DNA from: Oxyruncus cristatus
Taxonomy: Eukaryota > Chordata > Aves > Passeriformes > Cotingidae
Assembly (NCBI GenBank): GCA_013399855.1
Contig: VXAY01002919.1
Location: 1,599,023 to 1,663,022 of the forward strand
Direction of reading: 5' to 3'
DNA: 64,000 bases
Numbering within the stretch: the stretch's first letter is position 1; each line of letters begins with the position of its first letter. The notes under the pieces are model-generated. The model was not told where the DNA came from. It was given only the letters and a program-made list of their open reading frames with translations, and made no database searches. Positions 24,091-37,260 of this stretch are shown here, one piece after another. Position numbers and translations under genes: made by a program.

Positions 24091-27000
24091 ACCCCAGCTT
24101 TAGGAGCAGAATTCCTCTTTCTTCCATCTCAGTTCTCCTACTTCTCCTGCCTCCCCCTTTTCAGCCTCCCCCCGCCCCTGCCCTCAAAACCCCAGTGCAG
24201 CAGTGGAGCAGCTGTTTTCTGGCTCCAAGCACAGCTGCAGGAGTCGCTTGGGGACCAGGAGCCGCTGGCACAACCCCCGGGATTCAGGAGCAGCTGGAGC
24301 ACAGGACCCTGCCCGCTGCCAGAGCCCCCACCAACCCCTCTGCTCTGCAGCACCGGCAGGGGCCGGGAGAAAACCCACCCCCTGGGCATGTCCTGTGCAG
24401 GGAGGTGGGTTTGACTCCCAAATTTCAAGGGCTAGGGTCCCAAAGTTTCCAGGAGAGCCCAGCTGAAGCTGCCCAAAAAGGGGCTCCAGGTGGTGTGAGG
24501 GCTCTGGCACCGGCCCCGCAGCAGCACCTGAGACCTCTCCCCTCCTCTCCCCGCACTGGGCTGGCTGGAAATATTTCCCAGCAGAAACTTGCTGTCTCTC
24601 GGGGCTTACGGTGCCATTTGTTCTAATTCTTGTTGACATTTCATTTCACACGCTATTAAATGACCCCCTTCAGAAGGATGAAACAGAAATTTGCTTTAGA
24701 AGGGGGGGGGGGGAAATAACGTGTGTGCTTGAGGACAAAACAAGCTCCTGATTTATTTTCCTGATAAAGTTAACAGAACTGGTGGAAAGCATCCAGCCAG
24801 CCCGCTCCAGAGCTGCTGTGTGGGACATAATTCCGTATTTAGGGCCTGTGGCAGCAAACTCAGTAATGTCACACCACATGCTACTGTGATTATTGCCATT
24901 TGTAAACCGGTCAGACCGTTTCTACCTCCACTAATCTCTCCTTTTGTTTGTAAGTGGGGTTGAGAAGCTTTCTGTTGGTACCTGCAATTAGACGATGCCG
25001 GATAATGGAAGGACAAGTGTGAGGGAGCTGGGATGAATCATTTTTTATGTGAGCAATTTAGCAATGACATATTCTATCAATCACCTCTGCGCTGGGGCTG
25101 TGGAGTAAGCAGATCTCCTGCCACGTTTTATACCTTTCTTTCGGACACTATGAAATGACCTCAGGAGGTGGAACGAGGCGCTAAAGGTGGCCGGGAATCA
25201 GTTCATGGGGCGAGGAGGGAGAGGGAGGGAAGGCCAGGAGGGGACAGCGGCTCCAGGAGCACCAAATTCAGAGCAAACCCACAAACTGATGGGAGCAGAG
25301 CTGGGGAAACACAGTGAAGGGCAGCTGTAAAAACACATCTTCCTCAGGCTTTCCATGGGTGTGCTACATTTATCTTTTATGGTGATTAATGCTCAGCAAA
25401 GTCATTAATACTGAGACTTCCCTCCCTGTATCACGTTAAGAAATAGACTTTTTTTTTACTTGCTTAAGGAACAGAACCCCCTTTTCCCCTTCTAGACCTG
25501 CTTTCCTGGGGGAAAGGCAATGCTGAAAATGGTGTGAGGGAGTCCGTTTGTACACGGCTGATCAACAGTTTAATGAGTGCTGGAAAATGCAATTTATGGG
25601 GATAAACAAAGGCTGTTATTTGCAGGAATCCCGTAAGTTCATGACGTATCAAAGCAGCTGGTGGGGGGTGTCCTGCAGCATCACCCTGTGGGCTGCAAAG
25701 CTGGGGGTGAAAAGAGTGGTGTTTTCCCCATCCATAACCTGGGCAAAGGCAGGGACACAGGGACACAGGGACAGAGGGACAGAGGTTATTTTTTTTTCCC
25801 AACTGGACAAACTGCCAGCAGGACTGTTACCCCTCCAGCCCCTTTCCTGACTCCAGCTGCCAAAAAACCCCCCAAACCTCTAAAAACTATCCTTGGGAAA
25901 AATCCTTTTGAAACACTGAAGTATTTGGAGGATGATGTGAACTTCTACTTTCTCAATTTTTAAACTAGGATTATGTCATATAATATCCTTAAAGATATTC
26001 TCCAAGGCCAGTCACTTTTACAGTGAATAATATCTAATCACCCATTTCTTCCCATATAATATACTACTGCCTTCTAAATTTGTCGATCTAATTAGCTCTT
26101 TCCCCTAACTCTGGGTATGATTAAATCTGTATTAAAACTTTCTGTGCAGCACAAGAGCAGACACACCTGAGCATTTTCTAAATTTAGCAGAGGACAATAT
26201 TTAATGGGTTATTTTTAAGGGATGCTGGCGTTGCTGCATAAATGAATTCTGATTTGAAGTTCCTCAGCCTCCTTATTTTTTTTTTTTATTTTTTTTTTTC
26301 CCCCTCAACTCCCTCAAATTGTATATCAAGCAGATTAGGAAGAATAATGGGGAAACCTACCTGGTACCATCCATCAAGGATCTTTCAGAACTAAATTAAC
26401 AATGAGCACTTTATGCAAAAAGAGGAGGAAGGAACTGGGTTTCTTTATACTTCAGCTTCATCATTCCGGGAGACTTGTCAGACTGGAGACATTTGGACTC
26501 ATCCCGCGGCTTCCGTGTGCTTTGAACAGGGCAAACAGAAGGGCCGGGAACAATTCCTGAGGATTCCCACGGCTTGCACGTAACTTTGATGTGAACTTTA
26601 GGCAGATCTGCAGTGATTTGGGGTGGTTAAAAAGCCCGTTTGTATGTTGGGGAGCAACGACCCGATCCCCGGGAGATGCTGCGATTCCCCCCTAAAGCTC
26701 CAGGCGCAGGGAGCAGAGCTCGGGGGTCACCTGAGTGGGGCAGGAGGAGCTCAGCAGATGTTCCCCGTGGTGGAAATCTCCTGGTAAAGCCCCAGCTGGG
26801 CCGTGTCAGCCCCCGCCCCAGGGAGCAGCAGTGACTCAGGGCTGGTTGCTCCTGAGCTTAGCAGGGGAGTTTAAATTGCTCAGCACAACTGGCAACTCAA
26901 GAGGCAAAGCAGGAAGGATGGGAGACCTGACAACATCAGCTCCACGGGGAAAAAAAGGCTGAAAATCTGTAATGGGATCTCTTCCAAATCCTTTCACTGT

Positions 27001-27730
27001 CATTCATTAGTCAGGTAGCTGGGAAACCATCAGGTGCTGCTGGGGCCTCTCTCAAGTGCCTTCAGAAAAACCCACAAAAGCCTTTGTGTGCCTCTAATCT
27101 GAATATTTTCTGTTGCCACTGCAGGAATTTATCTAAATTGCGTTGTGAGGATTGGAAGTTGGTTCTTGGCCCATTTAACTCTACAGCCACCTCTTTCATT
27201 AGAGTCCACTGGCAGAAAGATAACCAATGCATCTTCATAATGACAGAGACATCCACAGCAGGAGACAATAAGGTTGTTTCTTACAGAGGATTTGAATTAC
27301 TTCAATTATCGTGTCTGAAGCCTCCCATTCAGGGAAGGGTGAGGTTTGGGATTACTTTAGAGCAATCAATTGTGCCTGATTGGTTATATTCAATAAAACT
27401 AGATGGGAGAATCTTTTCTTTTTGTTCCCTTCAGGCTGTACAAGCTCCAAGACTTGTAAAATCTCCATGCCCCCTTCAGGGCTGTCACTTGAACAAGACA
27501 AAGGCACGAGCTGGAGAAAGGAGAAACTAATATTCTGGGGGGTATTTTGGGCTGCTTGTTGCTGAAAGAACAGTTTGTCCTCGACGTGTCTGCTGCTGAA
27601 TTCAAGGAGCTGGGCGAGGGAGGTCGGGCTGACACCCTCCCTTTGCAGGTGAAGAAATCGAGGCTCACGGTGGGAAGGGATCCAGGAGAGGGAATCACCT
27701 CTGCTTGTGTTACAAAGGCAGAAGAAAAGG
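24091..27730. other. Intronic sequence with GC-rich and low-complexity parts
   Basis: The stretch 24100-24560 is GC-rich and holds long chance frames on both strands. There is a G-run near 24703-24714, a purine-rich stretch near 25207-25250, an 8-bp tandem repeat at 25752-25783, and T-runs at about 26277-26300. No gene or mobile element is recognised. Confidence 0.5.
25752..25783. repeat. Tandem repeat, four 8-bp units
   Basis: Two GGGACACA units are followed by two GGGACAGA units without interruption. Confidence 0.95.
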
Positions 27731-27853
27731 TGTCCAAAAGGTTGGACACGGGGCTTGGTCTAGTGGAAGAGGGTGTCCCCGCCCATGGCAGGGAGATGGA
27801 ATGAGATGAGCTCTGAGGACTGTTCCAACCCAAACCATTCCGTGGTTCCATTC
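27731..27853 (+). mobile_element. CR1 LINE 3' fragment
   Basis: TGTCCAAAAGGTTGGACACG, GGCTTGGTCTAGTGGAAG and CCAACCCAAACCATTCCGTG mark the last ~120 bases of a CR1. It is more diverged than most copies here. Plus strand. Confidence 0.87.
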
Positions 27854-30649
27854 CTGTGCAAGGCTCAGGCTGGCTCCCAGTCAAGGTGCCACGAACCCAC
27901 CCCTGACCAAGTGGCAGATCCATCCCCAGATCCATTCCCAGTTTGACCTCCACACAGATGAAGTTCTCACGACTAATTAAAACACACTCTTCCTCTCCCT
28001 TCTCTCTTCAGTCAATGAGATAAACACAGGCCAGGGGAACACAAAGGGCTTTTTTTTTTTTACCTTTTTTTTTTTATTATTTCTGGGTAAATATGTGTTC
28101 CTCTGGTGTCACTTTTGGCACGGAGGGAAAGAAAAACGTTTCTGCCTAAACAGAATGGCCAGAGGATTTAAAAAGCAGATCCTCATTAAAAGATTTGTAA
28201 TCCTGCCCCTGGAAAGTATGCAGAAAAGTGACTATGCCTCAAAAAACTACAATACATTCATTTTTTTTACATAATCCACTCCTGTTTAGCCAGACCTCCA
28301 ACTTACATTTAATTTGAAGCATAGATATGAGTTCAGAGGGGTTTAAAATTCTGCCTTGAATAAAACTCTTTGCTGACTTGAGGCCACAGCTATGAATTTA
28401 CTCTCATCTCCAGGACTTGTGGCTGACATTAAGAACTCTGAATCTCTGAACCTCCTACTGGCTCCAGGCTTATTAAACCTCCTAAAAGTTTGCCCCAAGA
28501 AAATATTACTTTTCTCTTCATTTCCATCAAAGTTGTTACACCTAAGCCAGAACATCCCTTGAAACTAAAACCAGGCAATAATATTTTCAGGTGTGTTCCT
28601 CCAGCACCCCAAAAATCCCTTCAGGGCAGGCGGGAGAGTTGTTCCTTTGGAGCGAAACGTGGACTTTTGGAAGCCGTGGTTGCCCTGTCGGTGAGAACGA
28701 GGCACCAACTCAACTCCAGGCTGAATCCCCCAGGAAATATCTCACTTAGGTGGGTGTTTCTGTCCCGCTGCCTTTAGCAAAGCCCCTCTCTAGCAGGCTG
28801 TGGTACAGACTGGTCTAAGCACCAGCTTTGCTGTGCTCTGGTCTCCAGCTGAGGCCTTCCCTGCTGAGCTGCCTAAGACAGAACCGAGGCCTCTTCCAAG
28901 AGCCAGACAGAGAAAGTTGCAGGAAGTAATATCGTGGACTCCCCGAGGAAATTAAAGTGGGCAGGTTGGAGCCAGTTCCTGCAGTGGAGAATGAAAGATG
29001 CTGCATTACCAGTGAAGTATAAGGTATTGTGAAACAGGGCTGTGCTTTTGCAGCTGGTGCCCAGGCTGAAGCTCTGTCGTGTCTCAGGGTAACCTCCCAG
29101 CCTGCTCCTGTGTTTGCTTTGCGGAGAAAAGGAGGCCATAAAAAAAAAAATAATGAAAAAGGGCTTTTTTTTTTTTTTCCCCTCTTTACTTAAATGTCAC
29201 CTGAAAGTTTAAATTTAGTAATTAAAAGCCCCTCTGTGCTTCTGCGGGAATTTTTTAAATATAGTCATTAAAAAAAAAAAAAACCAAACCCTTAGCATGA
29301 TCCACCTTACATAACTTCCTCCACAATTTAAAAATAACCTGTACAACTTTCTAGTACTCCGTGTGCATCACAGCAATTAGAGAGAGGCAGGTAACGCAGA
29401 GCTCCTCTCTCACCCCATCCCTCACCCACACCTTCCTTTACAAGAGCTTTAGCCTTGGAGCACAAGGTGCCCACAGGGGAAGGGGTGACACAGCCTCCTG
29501 TGAGAGACCCACCCCAAAACCCAGCTCTGAATGTCCCCCTCACCCCTGCCCTTGGAGCTCCTCATCCTATCATCTGACAACCCCCAGGGCTCGGGGCTTG
29601 GCCAGGAGGCAGCTGCAGCTGCACATCTGGGCTGTGGGGATCTGGTTGTCCTCCTGCACGTGGAGTTTCCCTGTTTCCTGCAAGCACGTCCCTGTTTGAA
29701 GGAGCTGGTTGTGTCTGGAGCTAAAAGGAGCAGGGCTCTGCATCGTAGCCTGGCTCCTGCCTAAGTGAATTACTAGAGAATCCTAAATCTCATGTTGTTC
29801 TGGTCCAATAAATATTAAAGCCAGGGGAAAAGCTCATTAAAAGCCCCAGGAGTATAAATACAAACCGGAGCTCTCTTTGTGTTTGTGCTGAAATCACACA
29901 ACGCATTAATAGCGCTCCGTAAAACCCTCCGTGCCCCGACCTCCACAACTCTGCAGTTGAATCCTCTGCTGAGTGCTCTTCTGTTCCAGATAAAGTTCCT
30001 AAAAAAAATTCTCAGGAGCAGCCAAAAAATAAAAATAAATAAAAAACCCAAACTCAAACAAACTGGAAGCCGCTGAGAATTGCGGAGTGGAAAGAAATGA
30101 CCACGTGAGTGATAAATGCACTGGAAAATAAGGAGAGCGAGGATATAGATCAACACGGGTACATAAATCATGGGCATGCATGATGAATCTGTTATGCCAG
30201 CTCTGCCTGTTGAACTGTTAAAGCAATGCTAAAATATGATTGAGGCACGTGTGAGAAACTCCAGGCAAGTCTCCCAGGCCTCCATCCCTGTCTGGAGTAA
30301 ATGATTACAGCTGTACTCACCTAAGTTTACATTAAATTAGGATCCAGCCAGTTTTAGCTACAGAGAGAATTATTACCGAGCATACATCAGGCACAGCATC
30401 ATTAGGGAGCTGGGCATGCATTTATTCTCTGTTTCCCAACTGTATTCCATCCCAAGTTTATCCACTACTTCCAGCTTTCTTCTCCTAAACATACACACAC
30501 CTGCTCTGGGTGTGCAAGAGAAATGCAGGGGAGCTTCATCTCAGTGAACCCAACAGGGGCAGGACACACCAGCAGGCAAAGGAGAGTGGCAGGGCACGAG
30601 TGGAAGGAGCTTGAGATCCCCCCAGGGTGGAGGAATAGCATCCCTTGGT
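27854..30649. other. Unique intronic sequence with T- and A-runs
   Basis: T-runs lie near 28051-28076 and 29165-29178, and A-runs near 29140 and 29272. No gene, mobile element or structured repeat is recognised. Confidence 0.5.
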
Positions 30650-31120
30650 GACCCCACAGCCCTGCTCCAGCTGCTGGAGCTGACTCTGTGCGTGGTTTCC
30701 CATGAGGATCCAGGCTGGATGAGCCCAGAGAGCCCAGCCTGCCCTGGGCACTGCTGCCCTGCCCCAGCTGCTGGAGCTGACTCCATGCATGCTTTCCCAT
30801 GAGGATCCAGGTTGGATAAGTCCAGGGGGCCCTGTGTGCCCTGGGCAGCCCCGCTGCCCTGCTCTGGCTGCTGGAATGGCTCCATGGATGTTTTCCCATG
30901 AGGATCCAGGTTGGATGAGCCCAGGGAGCCCAGCCTGCCCTGGGCACCACTGCCCTGCGCCAGCTGCAGGAGCTGACTCCATGTGTGTTTTCCCACATGG
31001 ATCCAGATTGGACAAGCCCCCTGACCCCAATCTACCCTGGGCAGCCCCACTGCCCTGCTCCAGCTGCTGGAGGTGACTCCATGTGTGTTTTCCCATGAGG
31101 ATCCAGGTCGGATGAGCCCC
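30650..31120. repeat. Minisatellite, ~4.5-5 units of 97-100 bp
   Basis: A GC-rich unit containing CCAGCTGCTGGAGCTGACTC, TTTTCCCATGAGGATCCAGG and CTGCCCTGGGCA is repeated head to tail. The CATGAGGATC anchor starts at 30701, 30798, 30897, 30994 (degenerate) and 31094, giving spacings of 97, 99, 97 and 100. Because the period is not a multiple of three, all three minus frames contain repeated WILMGKH-like peptides; these frames come from the repeat and are not genes. Confidence 0.95.
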
Positions 31121-32420
31121 GTGCCGCTGCCTTCCGTCCCCATGCTGGTTTGCTGTGTCATTGCAGAGCTATTTATAGACTCAGGGTTGTATCCAGGGAA
31201 CTGGAGGATGTTGACTAGTGTTCATCTATGAATAAAACATGGATATTTTCCTGGCTTGAGGAGCTGAGAGCTGCTTTGGATTTAATGTTTTACTCTCTGA
31301 TCGGACTCAGCTGCTGAGCCAGTTACTTCTACTTCACACACAAGGAAGGGAGTTGAGACTTGGACAGAGAGAAAACATTGCAGACACTTGGTCAGGATGT
31401 CCCTTTCTATCAATATTATGGGGGGGAAAAAAAAAGATAAAACTTCAGTAAATCTGCTTTTTATGCAGGTAGCTTCCTTTTCTCCAGTTTTTCTCTCCCC
31501 TGAGGTCGTAGGATCAGCTTCTCAACCGAGCACAAAACATTTCATTCTGGATTTTCTTTGCAGAATACAGGCTTGGAAATCTTTGCCTCTCTATAATTGT
31601 AAATGGAATTTTAAACAGAGGGCATGCCCATGTTGTCTCCACATATTAAATTGCACAAGAGGGAACGTTCCTTACTTCCTTTTCCTGATGCCCAAGCACA
31701 AGCTGGGGCTGCCCAGTCTGCCCTGAGTTTGTACCACTTGGATGAAATCCAGCATCACCAAAAGCCCTCAGCGGCCGTGGAAGTCTAGTGGGGCCCAGAT
31801 CTATGGAATAACAGAGGCAGACAGGCCAAAACCGCCCTTGCAAAGGCTGAGACTCCTCTTTTAGAAACACATCCCTGGGCAGAGGGCAAGACTTGCTCCT
31901 ACTGATGTGTCTTCACACTGTTCTGGCTTTGTAGAGGGAGAGAAGGAGCCTCAAAGCACATGATTTATTCCTACCTACCACCTTTCCCCCCTCAGCCGAG
32001 CGAAGGGAAGGGAGGAAGGTGATGGATTTTTAGCTTTAATCAGCCAAGCTGAGGAAGCCAGAGCAGTGCAGGCTCTGCAGCACGGCACAGCACGTGGCTT
32101 TTCAGTGGGCTAAACGGATCTAAACTGAGCTCTTGGGCTGTTGCAGCCAGGATATTCCTGGCACATCCCAGCTTGCCAGCACCAAACCTGCCCAGGGATC
32201 TCTGCACTGGAAGGAATTCACCACAGCTCTGTCCACAGCATCTGGAAGGGGGAGGTCTGGAGTGTGACCAGCTACTCATGGAATGGGCCAAGTGTTTCAC
32301 CCTCTCCTGGTTAAGACACTGAGTGGTTTTTTGCTTTCTGTTTAAATCACCATTTCTTGCCCCTCCTTATAGCCACACATTTGTTAGGCAGTGTCAGGCC
32401 TGGCAGACACTGTAATATTG
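31121..32420. other. Unique intronic sequence, nothing recognised
   Basis: No repeat family or coding exon is visible. Confidence 0.5.
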
Positions 32421-32643
32421 TAGATTTAAATTAGATATGTGGAAAAAGTCCTTCCCTGTGAGGGTGGGGAGGCCCTGGCACAGGTTGCCCAGAGGAGCTG
32501 TGGCTGCCCCATCCCTGGGAATGGTCAAGGTTGGACAGGGTTTGGAGCAACCTGGGCTGGTGGAAGGTGCCCCTGCCCTTGGCAGGGTTTGGAATGAGTT
32601 CAGCTTCAAGGTCCCTTCCAACCCAAACCCTTCTGGGATTCTC
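32421..32643 (+). mobile_element. CR1 LINE 3' fragment
   Basis: It runs from TTAGATATGTGG through CCTTCCCTGTGAGGGTGG and GGAGCAACCTGGGCTGGTGG to CAACCCAAACCCTTCTGGG. Plus strand, ~220 bp, terminal octamers reduced. Confidence 0.92.
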
Positions 32644-35600
32644 TAGAGTTAAAGGGCATTAAACCAATAATTCATCAAGGAATTCTACATCAAATCCATG
32701 GAGAGATGAACTGAGAGAACGAGCAAGAGATTCACCTCTTCATCTCTCAGGCACATCATCTCCTTTTGCTGATCAATACAAATACGCCTCCTGTTACCTG
32801 CAAGTCACCACGTCTGACCCAATCTGTCTCTCTCTCCCTGTTGAAAAATTAATGCCAAGTTTTCCACGGTGACAACTGAGATGTGAAATGACAAAAGGAA
32901 GGTCAGTTTGATGGATATATTTCTCCATACAGTTTTGAAGTAGGTCAGGTTATATAGGACTTGGCATCGCTCTCAAAGTAATCATAACTGGAATTAAATT
33001 TAGATTTCAATAACGAAGGCGCTTGAAAAAGTCAAAACTCCAGGCCTGCTTTTGTGGCCCCTCTTTGCTCCCTGCAAGGGCCACCCCAGGGCTCCAGAGC
33101 CCCCTCAAAGAACTGATAACACACAGATAATGCCCGTTCACCCCAGAGAGTATTTTATTTTTTGCCATTATTTTTGTCGGCCTCCTTGGACAAATCACCC
33201 CGTGGTTACGTGCAACACTTTCACGGCAGCTTTCACTGTCGAATTGCAGTTTATTTATAACAAACATAACCTTCCAGCTGCCTCTGCAAGGTGAATAAAT
33301 CCCATCAGGCTCTGCTGCTGCTGCAGCCCAGGATGTGCAGAATGGGAATTTGAGGTGAGCTGCCCAGATGTGCTCGGGAATGACACGACCAGCACAGAGA
33401 GAGCTCTGTTTCTCCTGATATTTAAACCTTCATTACTCAGAAAACTTGTCTTTCCAGGTTCAAAAAGGCTTAGGTTTAATATATACCTGTCATGGCTCGC
33501 TTGGCTTGAGTTGGATCCGCAAGAAAAACAACGAAACAGGGCAATAAGTTTGTGTTTCTCAGTGTTTCAACCCATCCTACAACAGAAACCCTGCAAGAAG
33601 AGAGCCAGACCTAACGGGATTACACAGGTTACTGTTTTTAAAGCCAGCTACATTGAGGGAGAACAGAAAGAAAAGCCCATTACTGGGTGATAAATAAAAT
33701 AGAACTCATTTTCCAATGTATTCTGTAAATCGAAACGCTGGGAAAGAACCTCCAAGGCTGTATTAAAGCCGAGAAAAAACTTTAACACGAAATCAATGTT
33801 AAAGGCCATCTCGGCATCCTTTTATCTACCCGAAGTTGTAAACACACCGCTGCATTCCCGAAGCACAGAATCCATTTACACTTTGCATGCTTGAAAAGGG
33901 GTCTAAATGCATCTTGAAAACCGCAGACTTTTAACCGCGTGTTTTCTGCCGCTTAATACGACGAGGCTTAATAAGATTTGCGGGGAGGCGCGGAGGGGCA
34001 AAGCCGAGCCCTAAAGACGAGCGCGCACATTTCGGGTGCCCAGCAGGCAGGCGAACCCAGCGGTGGGGAAGATGTGAGGCCGGGAGGGATCAAAGCGGGA
34101 TGAGGGATGACCAGGGAAGCCGGGGAAATGCAGGAAGCACAGACTCAGCGCTCAGCTCCTCCCCGAGAGTTCTCCGAGCGATTAGCGGGCGATTTGTGGC
34201 AGCGGCAGAGAGTCAGTTTTCAAGCCCAGTTCGCAGAGGGACGATGTTTTTTGTGGATAACTTGAGTTCCGGAGCTACCCAGGTCGTTTTAGCTTTGGGT
34301 AGCACAACCAGACGGACAAACTCTGCAGGAAAAGGCGGCTTGGGCTGCACAAGTTGGGTCAGCGACACGGGGACAACCTCCCCGGAGCAGCTGGTCCGTA
34401 CTCAGATCTCTCCATCCTGCTCTGGTCACTACTTAGCAGCACGTCAGCGCTTCTAGCTGAGAGGTACAAGTTTAAATTTCTGAACAGAGCAAGAGAAAAC
34501 TCTGAAACCACACAGACACGAGCTTAGGAAGACGGGTCTGGAGACATCTGAGACTTGTAGCTGTTTGAAGTCATCTCTGTAACCAGCCATTCACCATCCA
34601 TGGACTTATCCCTCACAATTACCCAGCGGGTTATGACTGACATCTGGTGTCCTGCAAAGGCCACAGATGCACTGAACAGTGAGTTTGTGGTCTTAAAACC
34701 CTCCTTAAACTCTCTGCCCTCTTCCCAGCACTTAAACTCCCACAGCCTCTTTAAGCCGACGATGCTGAAGTGTAAACTTAGGGAATGTTTTTCCCTCTGC
34801 TTAAAATTAGAGAGGCAGACATCAAGCTTAGTTCAAAGTGGTGTACACACAGCAGAAAGCTGAGAGCTTATCCACAAGTGGTCTAAGGCATGGCACAGAC
34901 TCAAATGACTCAACACAACAGATGCTCTTTATACCTGTCTGACTTTCTGTACAACGTGTGCTTTGATCCAAAAGCTTTTATGGCAACACTTGAGCCAAAG
35001 ATCACCGGGGAAAACAGAGTCCTGTTGGCTCCAGAAAGCCCTGGATGAGGCTGTCAGATGGAGGAACTGAGCATCGGGGTCTGGAGTCAGGAATGGAAAA
35101 TGTGCGCACTCAAAATTAAAAATATGTCCCCTGTGCAGTAACCCTGATAACTTATGTTAATTCTCACCCTCAAAAATACCTTTTAGCACAGTTGGGAGCA
35201 CAGGATCACCCCAGGAAACCCCTGCCCACGGCTCTGACCCCCTCTGGACATCACATGTTGCCAAGACAACCCGCGAGGAAGGAGCCCTGCTCTGGCTGCA
35301 TCAGTGGCCTGAGGGAAGGGGAAGGGGTCGAGCAGGCTGGGAGCAGATTTCCATGGAAAAATCAGGCAGTGTCTTAAGAGGGGGTGATGAAATCACCAAG
35401 GATGACATTTGTCCTTTGTCCCATTATTGCAGCATGCCAAATTCCCTGGTTCTGACACGAAGTTCTGAGCTGTGCAAATAAACCCAGAAAAACCTGGGAT
35501 CCCTCCTGCAAACTGCCCTGCTGAGGAAAGAAACCCGTTGGGGCTTCTGCACCTTTGCTTTTAGTTCTCTTGAGCATTTCCTTCTCTCGCCCGGATCTCC

Positions 35601-36971
35601 AGCCCGGATCCAGCAGGTGTTTCCATGGCAACACCGTGTAAAGCCATCCTTCCCTCTGACATGGGAGAAATGTTGAATGGCTGAAAAGAATTGGCTTGGG
35701 AAAACCTGGAACTTCAACTAAAAATAGGCGAGGCAATAATGGGAGGTGATGGTGGAAAGCTGCCCGGGGGCTTCAAACCCCTCTGGGGGTCCTGGTACAG
35801 CTGAAGGCAATTTGTTGTTTCTCTTTGATGAGAAGAAAGAAAGGTCTTTGTTTGCTTGTAAGATGTGGAGCAGCCCTGGCAGTGCTGTCCCTTCCTTCAA
35901 GCCCCCTCTGAGCAGGAATTCTCCTCATTCCATTGTATGAGGGACCCAGAGAGCCAGGAACGAGCAGCAGAGCCCCAGACTCTCCCCTAAGGAATGGCTT
36001 TGCTTGAAAGCCTATAACTCTTACAGTAAATCAGTGTAATTTGTGCTCTGATGTCCTGCACGGCTTTACAACAAGTGACAAATCAATCATTATCCAAACA
36101 TCCTTTGATAATCAGTGTGGTTCCATTAATTATGATAAATGCTTTCAGCAGCTGCAGTATGTGGACCTAATGCATAATTGCTTGGGAATCATATTACCCT
36201 ACTTTTCTCTTCACTTCATCAAGTACAAAGTCTCTCAAAAACTGCCACACTCCAGCAGCTGAAGGCAGAGTTTACACAATCCACTCTTGCAAGGGTTTAA
36301 TTGGAGCAAAGGCAGAGTCCATTAGTATTACTGTTATTAAATATTAAGTAATATTCCTTGAAAAGGGCCCATTACAGCTTTACAAATTACAAATACACGG
36401 GACGACTCTTATCAGTTTCCTGACCCAGGGGATTAATTGGAGCAGTTGTTGCACAGCAACACGGTGCAGGCGATCAGGACCTCACCTAATGAGCAGCACT
36501 GCATCCAATTGGAATTGCAAGGGAATTTAGCCCGGCAGAATGCAATTACTGGGTTCTGAACCCGACTGGATCAAAACCTGGCTGCGTTCTTAAAAAAGAG
36601 CACCTGGAAGGAGCCGGGGCGGGGAGAAAGAGCCAGAGATGAGAAGGGATTGTAATTCCCACTGGTCTTAAAGACACGAGAGGGGAAGGGGCTGAGAGAC
36701 CTCGAATCAGAGGGACAAATTCAACAACCGGATCACTGGATGCACCTTTCACATGATTAAACCTCAGGGGTTCGGGGCCACAGCACATCCCTTGGGAGCA
36801 AGAGTTCAAGCTGCCTTTGTAGGGAACGTTTTGGGTAAGAAATCTTTGTGAACTAGTTACTGACAGTCTAGGGAAAGTTGTGGAACTGGAGTGCACATAA
36901 CAAGAGGCAGCTGCAAGATGGGTTTGAGAAAGTTCTGTAGCTGCAGGTCAGTAACATAACAAGACTGAGAC
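32644..36971. other. Intronic sequence with a CpG-rich patch
   Basis: The CpG-rich patch at 33930-34450 is listed separately. The AT-rich stretch 36000-36250 carries homeobox-like TAATTATGATAAAT, a TCF/LEF-like CTTTGAT and a CAGCTG E-box close together and could be a conserved enhancer. No exon or mobile element is recognised. Confidence 0.4.
33930..34450. promoter_or_regulatory. Intronic CpG-rich patch (possible enhancer or alternative promoter)
   Basis: I count roughly 35-40 CpGs by eye in ~520 bases, with clusters such as GACGAGCGCGC and GCGATTAGCGGGCGA. The flanks are ordinary AT-richer intron. No repeat family explains it. No conserved coding exon was recognised in it. A regulatory role is inference. 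Confidence 0.35.
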
Positions 36972-36979
36972 AAATAAGA

Positions 36980-37260
36980 TGTTGTAGTTAGGTGTTAAGG
37001 AAGAGAATTTTAAAATAAAGATATACTGTCTATCCAGTAAGAATATAGTGTTAGGCGTGTGAACAGTTTTGTAACCAATCAAGTATTGGATGATCATGTG
37101 CATAACTGTATAAAAGACACGGGGCTAATAATAAAGTTGGAGCTTCCTTATCATCATACTGGTGAGTGTGTGAAGTCTCCCATCGTGGGCCTCGCATGTG
37201 AACCTTTATGCCTTTCCAGAAAGAACCCACGTTTCTGTCAACCCCCAGGAACTGTTGTCA
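36980..37260 (+). mobile_element. Probable solo LTR of an endogenous retrovirus
   Basis: The segment begins TGTTGTAG and ends TTGTCA (TG...CA ends), and an identical 8-base AAATAAGA flanks it at 36972-36979 and 37261-37268. Inside, in promoter-like order, are CCAAT at 37075-37079, TATAAAA at 37109-37115 and AATAAA at 37130-37135, the layout of an LTR's U3-R region, followed by a ~125-base U5-like tail. There is no second LTR, primer-binding site or gag/pol/env sequence nearby, so only a single LTR remains. The 8-base flank is longer than the usual 4-6 bp duplication, so part of the match may be chance; the element could also start further upstream, near 36840. The family is not identified. 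Confidence 0.6.

Noticed and set aside
23973..24626. 217-codon plus frame
   Set aside because: It begins inside a CR1 3' end and continues through GC-rich sequence with opposite-strand frames of similar length; no domain is seen.
30465..31161. Three overlapping minus frames of 177-206 codons with repeated WILMGKH-type peptides
   Set aside because: They arise from the ~97-100-bp minisatellite and occur in all three frames, which a real protein gene would not do.
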